Positions 9,248-17,499 of a stretch of DNA of 64,000 bases are shown here, piece after piece. Source of the DNA: DATFVA01 sp963745945 (lineage in GTDB: Bacteria; Bacteroidota; Ignavibacteria; Ignavibacteriales; Ignavibacteriaceae); contig CAVUZG010000004.1 in assembly GCA_963745945.1 (NCBI GenBank), forward strand, positions 124,001 through 188,000. Direction: 5' to 3'. Every line of letters begins with the position of its first letter. The first letter of the stretch is position 1. A program made the translations under genes and the position numbers. The notes beneath the pieces are model-generated. The model did not search any database, had not been told where the DNA came from, and saw nothing but the letters and a program-made list of their open reading frames with translations.

Positions 9248-9889
9248 CTACCTGTTGTTCTTTTCAATAAAAGATATTTTATCAAGTCTTCTCTGGTGTC
9301 TGCCTCCCCCAAATCGTGTATTTAACCAGACTTCAACAATAGACTTAATAGTTTCTTCTCCCAGGGTTTTTGCACCTAATACCAGGATATTGGCATCATT
9401 ATGTTCTCTTGCGCTCCTGGCGGAAAACTCATTGTAACAGGTAGCTGCTCTTATTCCAACTAATTTGTTTGCGGTGATTGCAGACGGGATTCCTGTGGCA
9501 TCAATAAGAATTCCAAAATCAGCTTCTTTTGCCTGAATTTTTTTTGCAACAGCAAGAGCATAGTCCGGGTAATCGCATGATTTTTCATCATAAGTACCAA
9601 CATCGACTACTTGTATACTTTTATCCGTTAAATGCTTACTTAAAAAATTTTTTATTTTAAATCCGGTATGATCACTGCCTATTACAACTTTATTAAGTCT
9701 GATTGATTTTGCCAGTTGTTGATCACGGCTTTGAATATTTTCAGCCGCATCCTTATTAACAATTTTTAATCCTAGTTCTTTTATTTTGTCTTTTGCTGAT
9801 GGAGTTAGGATGTCATCCTTACTGAGCAGAATAATCTTATCATCCAAAGATGCATTTACGATATCTTTTTCAGTAAAAACTTTTTTCAT
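9248..9889 (-). CDS. RpiB/LacA/LacB-family protein without catalytic Cys, N-terminal extension
   Basis: Residues ~66-205 align with ribose-5-phosphate isomerase B: GSDHTGF at 71-77, SCDYPDYALAVA, SAREHNDANILVLGAKTLGEE, and GGRHQRRLDKI at the end. The active-site loop is altered. The usual CGTGIG is DATGIP at residues 130-135, so the catalytic cysteine is Asp and two anion-hole glycines are lost. An extra ~65-residue N-terminal segment contains LTPSAKDKIKELGLKI, which resembles a motif I associate with EutT-like proteins. A canonical rpiA at 61205 could cover the isomerase reaction. The biochemical role is therefore uncertain; LacA-like or regulatory use is possible. Confidence 0.8.
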   Translation of the reverse strand: MKKVFTEKDIVNASLDDKIILLSKDDILTPSAKDKIKELGLKIVNKDAAENIQSRDQQLAKSIRLNKVVIGSDHTGFKIKNFLSKHLTDKSIQVVDVGTYDEKSCDYPDYALAVAKKIQAKEADFGILIDATGIPSAITANKLVGIRAATCYNEFSARSAREHNDANILVLGAKTLGEETIKSIVEVWLNTRFGGGRHQRRLDKISFIEKNNR

Positions 9890-9924
9890 ATTAGAATATT
9901 AAATGAAGAAGTCGACGGTAATTT

Positions 9925-10992
9925 TTATAAATATTCAGTCAGCTTATTTATTTTAAGGTGCTCCACTATTTTTTTAACATCCTGGCTCTTATCCCTCCGA
10001 CATACTAATAATGCATCATCAGTATTTATTATTATCAGGTTATCAACTCCAATTACGGAAGTAAATTTATTAGGAGAAAAAACGTACGAATCAACTGTCA
10101 TCTCAGTGAATACATTTCCAATAACAGCATTACCATTCTCATCCTTGTCCGAAAGTTGATATACCTCTTCCCAGCTTCCCACATCACTCCACGAAAAGTC
10201 ACCTTTAATCAGGTAAACATTTTGTGATTTTTCCATTATTCCATAATCAATAGAAATATTTCTGAGCTTACCATAAATATTTGCCAGAGTTGTGTTATAC
10301 TCTGTTGTATTTATAGAAGGAACAAGTTCTTCTAAACCTTCATACAGTTCAGGCATATATTTTTCTATTTCATTTAATATAGCATCAACCCGCCAAATAA
10401 ACATACCGCTGTTCCAATAAAAATCTCCGCTTTCCAAAAACCTTACTGCTGTTGCATAATTTGGTTTTTCAGCAAATGTATATACTTTATGTACATTCTC
10501 AACTATTTCATCTTCTTCCATCTGAATGTAACCGTAACCTGTTTCTGGTCTGGTAGGCTTAATACCTATTGTAACAAGTCCTTTGGAAGAATCAGCAAAT
10601 TCTGCTGCCTGGATAAGGATTTTATGGTAAACATCAAAATCCTTTATTATATGATCTGCAGGAAGAATTAAAGTAACCGCGTGTGCAGATTTTGTCCTGA
10701 TAATTATGGAAGCAAGACCAATACAGGCTGCAGTATTTCTTCCGAAGGGTTCTTCTAAAACATTTTCTTCCGGAAGCTGCGGAAGCTGATTTATAATTTC
10801 ACTTCTCTGAATTTTATTAGTTATTATAAAAATATTCTCAATTTTAACTACACCGACTAACCTGGTAATAGTTTCCTGGATCATTGTCTTTTCACCAAAA
10901 ATATTAAGCAATTGTTTGGGAGTTTTTTCTTTACTCCTTGGCCAGAATCTTGAACCAACACCACCAGCCATAATAACTGCAAATAAATCCAT
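9925..10992 (-). CDS. manC: Mannose-1-phosphate guanylyltransferase
   Basis: This 355-residue nucleotidyltransferase makes GDP-mannose from mannose-1-phosphate and GTP for glycans. The N terminus has the pyrophosphorylase signature GGVGSRFWPRSKEKTPKQLL. EEPFGRNTAACIGLA, LPADHI and FAEKP are family motifs. FYWNSGMFIWR is the sugar-phosphate region, and GDFSWSDVGSWEEVY is typical of GMP enzymes. It lacks the C-terminal cupin isomerase domain of bifunctional AlgA/ManC, so it is the single-function form. The start is three bases after the stop of the unknown 286-residue gene. Confidence 0.92.
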   Translation of the reverse strand: MDLFAVIMAGGVGSRFWPRSKEKTPKQLLNIFGEKTMIQETITRLVGVVKIENIFIITNKIQRSEIINQLPQLPEENVLEEPFGRNTAACIGLASIIIRTKSAHAVTLILPADHIIKDFDVYHKILIQAAEFADSSKGLVTIGIKPTRPETGYGYIQMEEDEIVENVHKVYTFAEKPNYATAVRFLESGDFYWNSGMFIWRVDAILNEIEKYMPELYEGLEELVPSINTTEYNTTLANIYGKLRNISIDYGIMEKSQNVYLIKGDFSWSDVGSWEEVYQLSDKDENGNAVIGNVFTEMTVDSYVFSPNKFTSVIGVDNLIIINTDDALLVCRRDKSQDVKKIVEHLKINKLTEYL

Positions 10993-10994
10993 GT

Positions 10995-11855
10995 TTATTT
11001 GTTTTCCTTAATTGTTAAAGTGTTTATGCTTTCACCAAATTCTTCGGCTCTGTTCAGGTAATTCGTTATGTCCACTTCTTTTCCCCTTACAACCGCTACA
11101 ATAACGATCAGGCAGGCTCTCATAGATTCTATCACATCTTTTTTTGGGTTTAGTTCACCGCAATTAATTAATCTTATTGCTTTAGCAACAATCTTATGCA
11201 TATTAGCAATAATTTCAAAACCTGCTTTATTTGAAAGCTCCTGATTATTTGAAAAAATATCTGCAAATTCATTTAAATCTTCTTCTTCAGTACTACCTTC
11301 TGCCAAATTTTTTAATATTTGATCAAGCGGTTTGATCGGCTCAAGTATTGTTGATTCATAATTCTGAAAGAAGATATCTTCTTCTTTCTCATCATCCATA
11401 ATTATCTTTTCTTTTAAATGCTGCCGTTCGGTATTATCAAAAGAGATATCTTCGGTTTTTCTTTTTGACAGGTCTATATTTATTTCTTTATTTAATCCTT
11501 CTTCTCTTTCATCATGCAATACATTCCAACCATCTTTAAATGATGTGACGTTAACCATATCGAGCATATTACTCAAATCCTTTATCAGAAACTGACTATG
11601 CTCTCTAAATTTTTCTGATATTCTATTCATGTCCACCTGGGATTGAGTAAGGAAATTGTGTATTTCACTTAATCTTATAGCCAGTGTTGAAAACTGTGTA
11701 ATCTTCTTCATTTTTTTAATATCAGATTCCAGGTCCTCCGATTTGGTGATCAGTTCTTTCAATAAGCTCACAACTTCTATCTTCTGCGTACTCAGACGTA
11801 GGCTGTTCGCTGCAGTTGAGACAGATTGAACTATGTATTGTTTTATTAAATCCAT
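10995..11855 (-). CDS. Hypothetical protein, helical, 286 residues
   Basis: I do not recognise this protein. It has no signal peptide or membrane segment. Residues ~1-115 look helical and rich in Leu/Ile/Lys/Glu, the middle (~115-185) is highly charged and probably disordered, and ~200-280 forms a second helical block ending near an Asn/Glu-rich tail. A single MRACLIVIVAVVRGKEVD segment is hydrophobic but short and charged at its edge. It is first in the minus-strand run leading to manC and faces nuoA across a 413-base intergenic region. Confidence 0.7.
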   Translation of the reverse strand: MDLIKQYIVQSVSTAANSLRLSTQKIEVVSLLKELITKSEDLESDIKKMKKITQFSTLAIRLSEIHNFLTQSQVDMNRISEKFREHSQFLIKDLSNMLDMVNVTSFKDGWNVLHDEREEGLNKEINIDLSKRKTEDISFDNTERQHLKEKIIMDDEKEEDIFFQNYESTILEPIKPLDQILKNLAEGSTEEEDLNEFADIFSNNQELSNKAGFEIIANMHKIVAKAIRLINCGELNPKKDVIESMRACLIVIVAVVRGKEVDITNYLNRAEEFGESINTLTIKENK

Positions 11856-12268
11856 TACCGCCTGTTAAATCCTGGAATGTTTTTACAAAAGAAGAAAAGA
11901 TTCTCGGTGTACATACAAAAATATAATTATTATAAAAATATACCGGTAATTGATTATATAATCAATTAATTGAAAACTTAGACATTATTAATTTAGCATT
12001 GAATGAGAATCTCAACAATTAATAATATAAATGATTCCAAAATTCTCCCGATTGAGAAAAGGGATTTTTTTTTTCATCTTAATTTTGATAATATTTTAAG
12101 CCTATTCATTCTTTTCGACATTTTAAGATGCTATTTCAACGTGGCATATATCTTGAAAATGTTGGCGCATTAAAAATATTTGCTATCCGCAATCAGCAAA
12201 TTACTAACAATTGATTTTATTGACATTACTTAACCGTAGTGTTAATTTTGACCCAAAAATAAAATTTT
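11856..12268 (+). other. Divergent intergenic region before nuo operon
   Basis: These 413 bases separate the minus-strand unknown gene from nuoA. I find no ORF or RNA gene. The sequence is very AT-rich and contains a 22-bp perfect palindrome (listed separately). A weak terminator-like string follows at about 12043-12074: TTCTC pairs with GAGAA, then a run of ten T. Promoters for both directions are expected here, but I could not place -35/-10 boxes with confidence. No strong Shine-Dalgarno precedes nuoA. Confidence 0.5.
11947..11968. repeat. 22-bp perfect palindrome, candidate operator
   Basis: The half-site TAATTGATTAT is followed directly by its reverse complement ATAATCAATTA with no spacer. 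It lies 92 bases upstream of the unknown minus-strand gene and 301 bases upstream of nuoA, between divergent transcripts. Its length and perfection suggest a dimeric regulator site. Chance is not negligible in such AT-rich DNA. No regulator can be named. Confidence 0.45.
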
Positions 12269-12700
12269 ATGATAACAGAATTTGGCAAGATATTCGTTTT
12301 TATCCTCACTGCAATCCTTTTTGTTATCGTTGCCGTTTTTGCCGCAAAATTAATTCGCCCATCCAGACCGACAAAAGAAAAACTACTCACGTATGAATGC
12401 GGCGAAAATATTGAGGGCTCACCCTGGGTTAAATTTAATATCCGTTTTTATGTTGTTGCTTTAATCTTCCTCATCTTCGATGTGGAAGTAGTATTACTCG
12501 TACCCTGGTCACTGGTTTATAAACAATTTGGCATGGGGGGGTTTTTAGTAGGAGCAATCTTTTTAATACTGCTTGGTTTAGGAATGGCATACGAGTGGCG
12601 CAAAGGTGATCTTGAATGGGCTCGTCCTAAGCCTGTCCCGTTGGGATTAAATAAAAAAGATAAGACTAAACAGGAAATTGTAACTGAAGAAGTTGTTTAA
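12269..12700 (+). CDS. nuoA: NADH-quinone oxidoreductase subunit A
   Basis: This 143-residue membrane subunit of complex I has three hydrophobic helices (about residues 8-28, 67-87 and 94-115). The conserved loop TYECGENIEGSPWVKFNIRFYVVALIFLIFDVEVV carries the quinone-site cysteine and the FDVE motif. The C terminus is somewhat long and charged. It is the first gene of the eleven-gene nuo operon, with nuoB 20 bases downstream. Confidence 0.96.
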   Translation: MITEFGKIFVFILTAILFVIVAVFAAKLIRPSRPTKEKLLTYECGENIEGSPWVKFNIRFYVVALIFLIFDVEVVLLVPWSLVYKQFGMGGFLVGAIFLILLGLGMAYEWRKGDLEWARPKPVPLGLNKKDKTKQEIVTEEVV

Positions 12701-12720
12701 TAATTTAGAATTGTACAGAA

Positions 12721-13212
12721 ATGGGATTACTCGATAAACAATTAAACGATGGCAATATAGTAATAACTAAAGTTGAAGATCTGCTTAACTGGGCCAGACT
12801 TTCTTCTGTCTGGCAGGTTGGATTTGGTTTGGCATGTTGTGCAATAGAAATGATGGCAACTTCAGCTTCACATTATGATTTTGACAGGTTTGGAGTAATT
12901 CCGCGTCCATCACCACGTCAGTCAGATGTTATAATCATCTCCGGAACAGTGACATTAAAGATGGCGCTCCGTGTAAAGAGATTATATGAACAAATGCCCG
13001 ATCCTAAATACGTGATATCTATGGGAAGCTGCTCAAACTGCGGCGGACCTTATTGGGAACACGGCTACCATGTGCTAAAAGGAGTTGACAGAGTAATTCC
13101 GGTTGATGTTTATGTACCCGGATGTCCTCCCCGACCTGAAGCCTTATTAGAGGGCTTACTTAAGCTTCAGGAAAAAATCCGTAATGAAACCATTGTAAAG
13201 AAATCAGCATGA
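12721..13212 (+). CDS. nuoB: NADH-quinone oxidoreductase subunit B
   Basis: This 163-residue peripheral-arm subunit carries the terminal N2 [4Fe-4S] cluster that reduces quinone. The ligands are visible: the CC pair (C39, C40) in GLACCAIEMM, C104 in MGSCSNCGGPYW, and C135 in VYVPGCPPRPEALL. SNCGG with an extra C107 replaces the more common ANSGG. The stop overlaps the nuoC start by four bases. Confidence 0.97.
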   Translation: MGLLDKQLNDGNIVITKVEDLLNWARLSSVWQVGFGLACCAIEMMATSASHYDFDRFGVIPRPSPRQSDVIIISGTVTLKMALRVKRLYEQMPDPKYVISMGSCSNCGGPYWEHGYHVLKGVDRVIPVDVYVPGCPPRPEALLEGLLKLQEKIRNETIVKKSA

Positions 13213-13739
13213 AATCTACAGAAGCAATTTTTGAAATTCTAAAAACTAAATTTGGCGACACTGTAAGTAATCTTATAACAGGACAGCCGGTTGAATCTTT
13301 TTTTTCAGTTTCACCGAAAGAAATTAAAAATATTTGTTTTTTCCTAAGAGATACAGAGGAGCTGCTCTTTGATAATCTTATGAACCTATCCGGTGTTGAT
13401 GATGACAACGGGGAAAAGAAAACTAATGAAGATGGAACATTTACTATTGTTGGCGGGACTTTAAGTGTATTTTATCATTTGGAATCTACTTCACTCAAAC
13501 AGAAAGTTACTCTTAAAGTTTCTGTCCCCAGGGAAAAACCTGACCTTGAATCGGTAGCAGATGTGTGGAGAGGTGCTGACTGGCATGAAAGAGAGGCGTT
13601 TGACCTTGTTGGATTTAATTTCCTTAATCATCCTGATCTAAGAAGAATTTTGATGCCTTATGATTGGGAAGCCGGACATCCATTGAGGAAGGATTATAAA
13701 AATCCTGAATTTTATCAGGGGATGAAAGTACCTTATTAA
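13209..13739 (+). CDS. nuoC: NADH-quinone oxidoreductase subunit C
   Basis: This 176-residue 30-kDa-type subunit of the complex I connecting arm has the signature ADWHEREAFDLVGFNF near residues 118-133, followed by HPDLRRILMPYDWEAGHPLRKDY. It is a separate gene from nuoD, unlike the fused NuoCD of enterobacteria. It overlaps nuoB by ATGA. The following 97 bases before nuoD form the largest gap between nuoA and nuoL. Confidence 0.96.
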   Translation: MKSTEAIFEILKTKFGDTVSNLITGQPVESFFSVSPKEIKNICFFLRDTEELLFDNLMNLSGVDDDNGEKKTNEDGTFTIVGGTLSVFYHLESTSLKQKVTLKVSVPREKPDLESVADVWRGADWHEREAFDLVGFNFLNHPDLRRILMPYDWEAGHPLRKDYKNPEFYQGMKVPY

Positions 13740-13836
13740 AGAAAATTTCAATTTATAAATGACTGAAAACATTCAAATAACAATTAAATTTCTTTTATAA
13801 AAATTGTTATCTGGAAATTGATTATTGGATTGAATA

Positions 13837-14991
13837 ATGATGCTTGTGGAAGATAAAAAAGAAATAAACAAAAAGAGTTCATTAAAAACCGAAGAGATGG
13901 TTCTGAACATGGGACCACAGCATCCTTCAACACATGGGGTGCTCAGGTTAGAATTAACTCTCGAGGGTGAAATAATTAAAGAATGCAGACCGCACATTGG
14001 ATATCTTCATCGTTGTTTTGAAAAACATGCCGAAGCAATGACTTATCCTCAGGTTGTTCCTTACACAGACAGGATGGATTATCTTGCTTCAATGTATAAT
14101 GAGTTTGGATACGCAGTAGCAGTGGAAAGACTTTTAGGAATTGAAGTTCCTGAAAGAGTTGAATATATACGCGTTATAATGGGAGAATTTCAGAGAATCG
14201 CATCTCACCTGGTTGCCCTTGGAACCTATGGAGCCGATATCGGCGCAATGACTCCATTTCTTTTCTGTTTCAGAGATCGTGAAAATATTCTCAGCCTCTT
14301 CGAATTAGTTTCCGGCGCCAGGTTACTTTACAATTATATTTGGGTCGGCGGGGTTTCACACGATTTACATCCTGATTTTATAAGGCTTGCGAAAGAGTTT
14401 ATTCCTTACTTCAGACCAAAGATTAAAGAATTAAATGATCTTTTAACGGGTAACAGAATTTTTATTGAACGAACTGCTAATGTCGGAGTCCTTTCTCTTG
14501 AAGCAGCAATTAATTACGGAATTTCCGGTCCTAACTTAAGGGCAAGTGGAATGAAATGGGATTTAAGAAGAGATGATCCATATTCCATATATGATAAATT
14601 TGATTTCGATATCCCTATTGGTGAAGGAGCGATGGGAACTGTGGGTGATTGCTGGGACAGATATTATATGAGAGTTCTGGAAATGGAGCAAAGCTTAAAA
14701 ATTATTGAGCAGGCTCTCGATCAGATTCCCGAAGGAGATGTTTCCTCTGCAATTCCCAAACGAATAAAGCCTCCGGTTGGACAAGTCTATTCACGTGTTG
14801 AAAATCCCCGGGGAGAATTAGGGTATTTTATTATTAGCAATGGAACTGTAAATCCTTACAGAGTTAAAGTTAAAGGTCCTTCATTCGTGCATCTTGGAAT
14901 AATGAATGAACTCTGCAAGGGACATATGATTGCTGATGTAATTGCAATTCTTGGAAGTATTGATATTGTATTAGGAGAGGTCGACAGATGA
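13837..14991 (+). CDS. nuoD: NADH-quinone oxidoreductase subunit D
   Basis: This 384-residue 49-kDa-type subunit forms the quinone pocket with NuoB. NMGPQHPSTHGVLRLELTL near residue 25 and IGYLHRCFEKHAE are the conserved histidine-containing segments. VGDCWDRYYMRVLEM and the C-terminal GSIDIVLGEVDR are family signatures. Two adjacent ATGs start the frame at 13837. The stop overlaps nuoH by four bases; there is no nuoE, F or G between them. Confidence 0.97.
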   Translation: MMLVEDKKEINKKSSLKTEEMVLNMGPQHPSTHGVLRLELTLEGEIIKECRPHIGYLHRCFEKHAEAMTYPQVVPYTDRMDYLASMYNEFGYAVAVERLLGIEVPERVEYIRVIMGEFQRIASHLVALGTYGADIGAMTPFLFCFRDRENILSLFELVSGARLLYNYIWVGGVSHDLHPDFIRLAKEFIPYFRPKIKELNDLLTGNRIFIERTANVGVLSLEAAINYGISGPNLRASGMKWDLRRDDPYSIYDKFDFDIPIGEGAMGTVGDCWDRYYMRVLEMEQSLKIIEQALDQIPEGDVSSAIPKRIKPPVGQVYSRVENPRGELGYFIISNGTVNPYRVKVKGPSFVHLGIMNELCKGHMIADVIAILGSIDIVLGEVDR

Positions 14992-16061
14992 TTTACGATT
15001 ACCTCTACAGTTTAACCGGCAGTGAAGCTTTAGCAGCTTTTATTCAGAGTCTACTTCCCCTTTTCGTTTTTATTTTACCATTTGCACTTTTTGCGGTTTT
15101 AATGGAAAGAAAAGTATCTGCACACATGCAGGATAGACTTGGTCCGATGAGAGTTGGTTACCATGGAATTCTGCAGACAGTTGCAGACATTTTGAAGCTT
15201 GTTCAGAAAGAAGATATAGTTCCGTCAGATACTGATAAAGCTTTATTTAATATTGCGCCGGCCTTGGTATTTGCAGGGAGTTATGCAGTGTTTGCAGCTA
15301 TTCCTTTTTCGGGTGCTTTTATTGGTGCTAATCTGGATTTAGGACTTTTCTACATCGTTGCTGTTTCAGGTTTAGTAGTTGCAGGGATTCTGATGGCGGG
15401 TTGGGCATCTAATAATAAATACTCTCTCCTTGGAGCAATGAGATCTGCAGCCCAGATTATTAGTTATGAAATTCCCACAATGCTGGTGGTTCTTTCAATC
15501 GTAATGATCACCGGAACATTAAATCTTTATACTCTAAGTGAGATGCAAACCGGTTATTTCTGGAACTGGATGATTTTTGGAGGACCGGAGATGGGAATAA
15601 GTAAATTTATTTTCATTCCTTTAATGATTATTGGATTTGTAGTTATCTATATTTCTACACTTGCCGAAGTAAACAGAACCCCTTTTGATATTCCGGAGGC
15701 CGAATCAGAGTTAGTTGCAGGTTATCATACTGAATACTCAGGGATGAAATTTGCAATGTTCTTTCTTGCTGAATATGCAAATATGTTTGCAGTTTCTGCA
15801 ATTGTATCAGCAATATTTTTCGGTGGGTTTCAATCACCATTTGGCTACCTGGGAAACACACTTGGAATTCACTGGTTAGTTCCTTTTGAGCAGTTCTTCT
15901 GGTTTACTGCAAAAGGAATATTCTTCGTTTTCGTTCAGATGTGGCTGAGATGGACTTTACCAAGATTACGCGTAGACCAGCTTATGGCTTTATGTTGGAA
16001 ATATTTAATACCTATTGCGTTTGTTAATCTTTTAATTATTGGCTTAATAACCGTACTATAA
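14988..16061 (+). CDS. nuoH: NADH-quinone oxidoreductase subunit H
   Basis: This 357-residue membrane subunit with about eight helices links the peripheral arm to the proton-pumping arm. Conserved segments are MERKVSAHMQDRLGPMRVG near residue 44, the acidic loop AEVNRTPFDIPEAESELVAGYHTEYSGMKFA lining the quinone channel, and the C-terminal RWTLPRLRVDQLMALCWK. The stop is four bases before nuoI. Confidence 0.97.
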   Translation: MIYDYLYSLTGSEALAAFIQSLLPLFVFILPFALFAVLMERKVSAHMQDRLGPMRVGYHGILQTVADILKLVQKEDIVPSDTDKALFNIAPALVFAGSYAVFAAIPFSGAFIGANLDLGLFYIVAVSGLVVAGILMAGWASNNKYSLLGAMRSAAQIISYEIPTMLVVLSIVMITGTLNLYTLSEMQTGYFWNWMIFGGPEMGISKFIFIPLMIIGFVVIYISTLAEVNRTPFDIPEAESELVAGYHTEYSGMKFAMFFLAEYANMFAVSAIVSAIFFGGFQSPFGYLGNTLGIHWLVPFEQFFWFTAKGIFFVFVQMWLRWTLPRLRVDQLMALCWKYLIPIAFVNLLIIGLITVL

Positions 16062-16065
16062 AGTT

Positions 16066-16674
16066 ATGAAACAATATTTTGAAAATGTTTGGACAGGAAT
16101 TGTTACTGTTCTTATAGGAATGAAGGTAACATTTAAGCATATTTTTGTTCCTGCTGTTACTATTCAGTATCCCGATGTAAGACCTGTCTTACCTGAGCGG
16201 GAACGCAATCGTTTGTATGTAAATATGGATGACTGTATTGGCTGCGATCAGTGTGCAAGAGCTTGTCCTGTTAACTGCATTGAAATAGAAACGGTAAAAA
16301 GCTTACCGGCTGAAGACCTTGGTAAAACTTCAAATGGTAAGAAGAAAGCTCTCTGGGTAACGAAATTTAACATTGATATTGCTAAGTGTTGTTATTGTCA
16401 GCTCTGCGTGTTTCCCTGCCCTACCGAATGTATATATATGACTGATGTTTATGAATTTTCGGAATATGACAGGAACAGCCTTGTTTACAATTATGTTACG
16501 CTGACTTCGAAAGAAATTGAAGAGAAGAAAGATAATTTTGCCAAACTTGAAGCAGAAAAGGCAGCACAAAAAGCAGCCGCAGCTGCAAAAGCAGCAGAGG
16601 AGAAAGCCGCTGCAGCAAAATCTGAAACAAAAACAGAAAATAAACCGCCGGATAAACCCGGAAGTGATAAATAA
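16066..16674 (+). CDS. nuoI: NADH-quinone oxidoreductase subunit I with Ala/Lys/Glu-rich tail
   Basis: This 202-residue ferredoxin-like subunit carries clusters N6a and N6b. The first CxxCxxCxxxCP set is C57, C60, C63, C67 and the second is C108, C111, C114, C118, with additional cysteines at 71, 109 and 122. Residues ~153-202 form a tail not needed for the core fold. It starts acidic, passes through a long run of Ala/Lys/Glu (AAQKAAAAAKAAEEKAAAAK), and ends in a Pro/Lys segment. It is predicted to be a helical or disordered cytoplasmic extension. Confidence 0.95.
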   Translation: MKQYFENVWTGIVTVLIGMKVTFKHIFVPAVTIQYPDVRPVLPERERNRLYVNMDDCIGCDQCARACPVNCIEIETVKSLPAEDLGKTSNGKKKALWVTKFNIDIAKCCYCQLCVFPCPTECIYMTDVYEFSEYDRNSLVYNYVTLTSKEIEEKKDNFAKLEAEKAAQKAAAAAKAAEEKAAAAKSETKTENKPPDKPGSDK

Positions 16675-16690
16675 ATAAAGATATTTCAAG

Positions 16691-17179
16691 ATGAATATTT
16701 ACGATATAATTTTTTATTTGTTCGCAGCAGTCACACTTATTTCTGCATTTTTTGTTGTAACAACAAGAAACATTGTTCACTCTGCTTTCTTCTTGCTGTT
16801 TACTTTTTTTGGTGTTGCGGGAATTTATGTTTTACTGGGAGCAGATTTTGTAGCTATAGTTCAGCTTATCGTTTATGTGGGAGGCATACTAATTCTATTA
16901 ATATTCGGTGTTATGCTCACAAATAGAATCACTAATGTTCAGATTAAAACCGGGACAATGCAAATGCTTCCTGCGGCTATAGGCGTAGGACTGTTTTCGG
17001 GATTACTATTATCTATTGTTATAAATACGAACTGGAAAGTAATTCCTACAGTAGTTCCTGTACAGAATGTTGGAACAATTGGAACTCTAATATTATCTGA
17101 ATACGTGGTTATTTTTGAACTTTTAGGAATCATTCTTTTAATAGCTTTATTAGGAGCAGCTTCAATAGCTCGTAGGTAA
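16691..17179 (+). CDS. nuoJ: NADH-quinone oxidoreductase subunit J
   Basis: This 162-residue membrane subunit has five hydrophobic helices. The third contains VAIVQLIVYVGGILILLIFGVML, which includes the pi-bulge helix of NuoJ. The C terminus GIILLIALLGAASIARR is typical. It sits 16 bases after nuoI and three before nuoK. Confidence 0.95.
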   Translation: MNIYDIIFYLFAAVTLISAFFVVTTRNIVHSAFFLLFTFFGVAGIYVLLGADFVAIVQLIVYVGGILILLIFGVMLTNRITNVQIKTGTMQMLPAAIGVGLFSGLLLSIVINTNWKVIPTVVPVQNVGTIGTLILSEYVVIFELLGIILLIALLGAASIARR

Positions 17180-17182
17180 ACA

Positions 17183-17494
17183 ATGGAAAATATTGGACTT
17201 AATCATTTTTTAATAATAAGTGTTCTACTCTTTTCAATGGGCATTTTCGGTATCATTACCAGGAGAAATGCTGTAATGGTTTTAATGGGTATTGAACTTA
17301 TTCTTAACGCTTCAAATATCAATTTTATTGCTTTTTCTAAGTACGGCAATTTCGGTTACAACGGTCAGGTAATGGTATTATTTGTAATTGTGCTTGCAGC
17401 AGCAGAAGCCGCAATTGCCCTGGCAATAGTTTTAAATATTTATAAAACGTTCTCAACCGTTAATGTTGATGAAATAGACAGATTGAAAGATTAA
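17183..17494 (+). CDS. nuoK: NADH-quinone oxidoreductase subunit K
   Basis: This 103-residue membrane subunit has three helices. The second helix contains MGIELILNASNINFIAFS with the conserved glutamate, and the third has VLAAAEAAIALAIVLNIYK with a second buried glutamate. Both are proton-path residues in complex I. Length and position match the family. Confidence 0.96.
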   Translation: MENIGLNHFLIISVLLFSMGIFGIITRRNAVMVLMGIELILNASNINFIAFSKYGNFGYNGQVMVLFVIVLAAAEAAIALAIVLNIYKTFSTVNVDEIDRLKD

Positions 17495-17499
17495 ATGGT

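Noticed and set aside
12043..12074. Terminator or attenuator before nuoA
   Set aside because: The stem is only about five base pairs with a poor loop, in a very AT-rich stretch; kept only as a remark in the intergenic entry.
16330..16780. Antisense Cys/Phe-rich ORFs opposite the nuoI tail (119 and 94 residues)
   Set aside because: They are the complement of the Ala/Lys/Glu-rich nuoI tail, with no ribosome-binding site or family resemblance.
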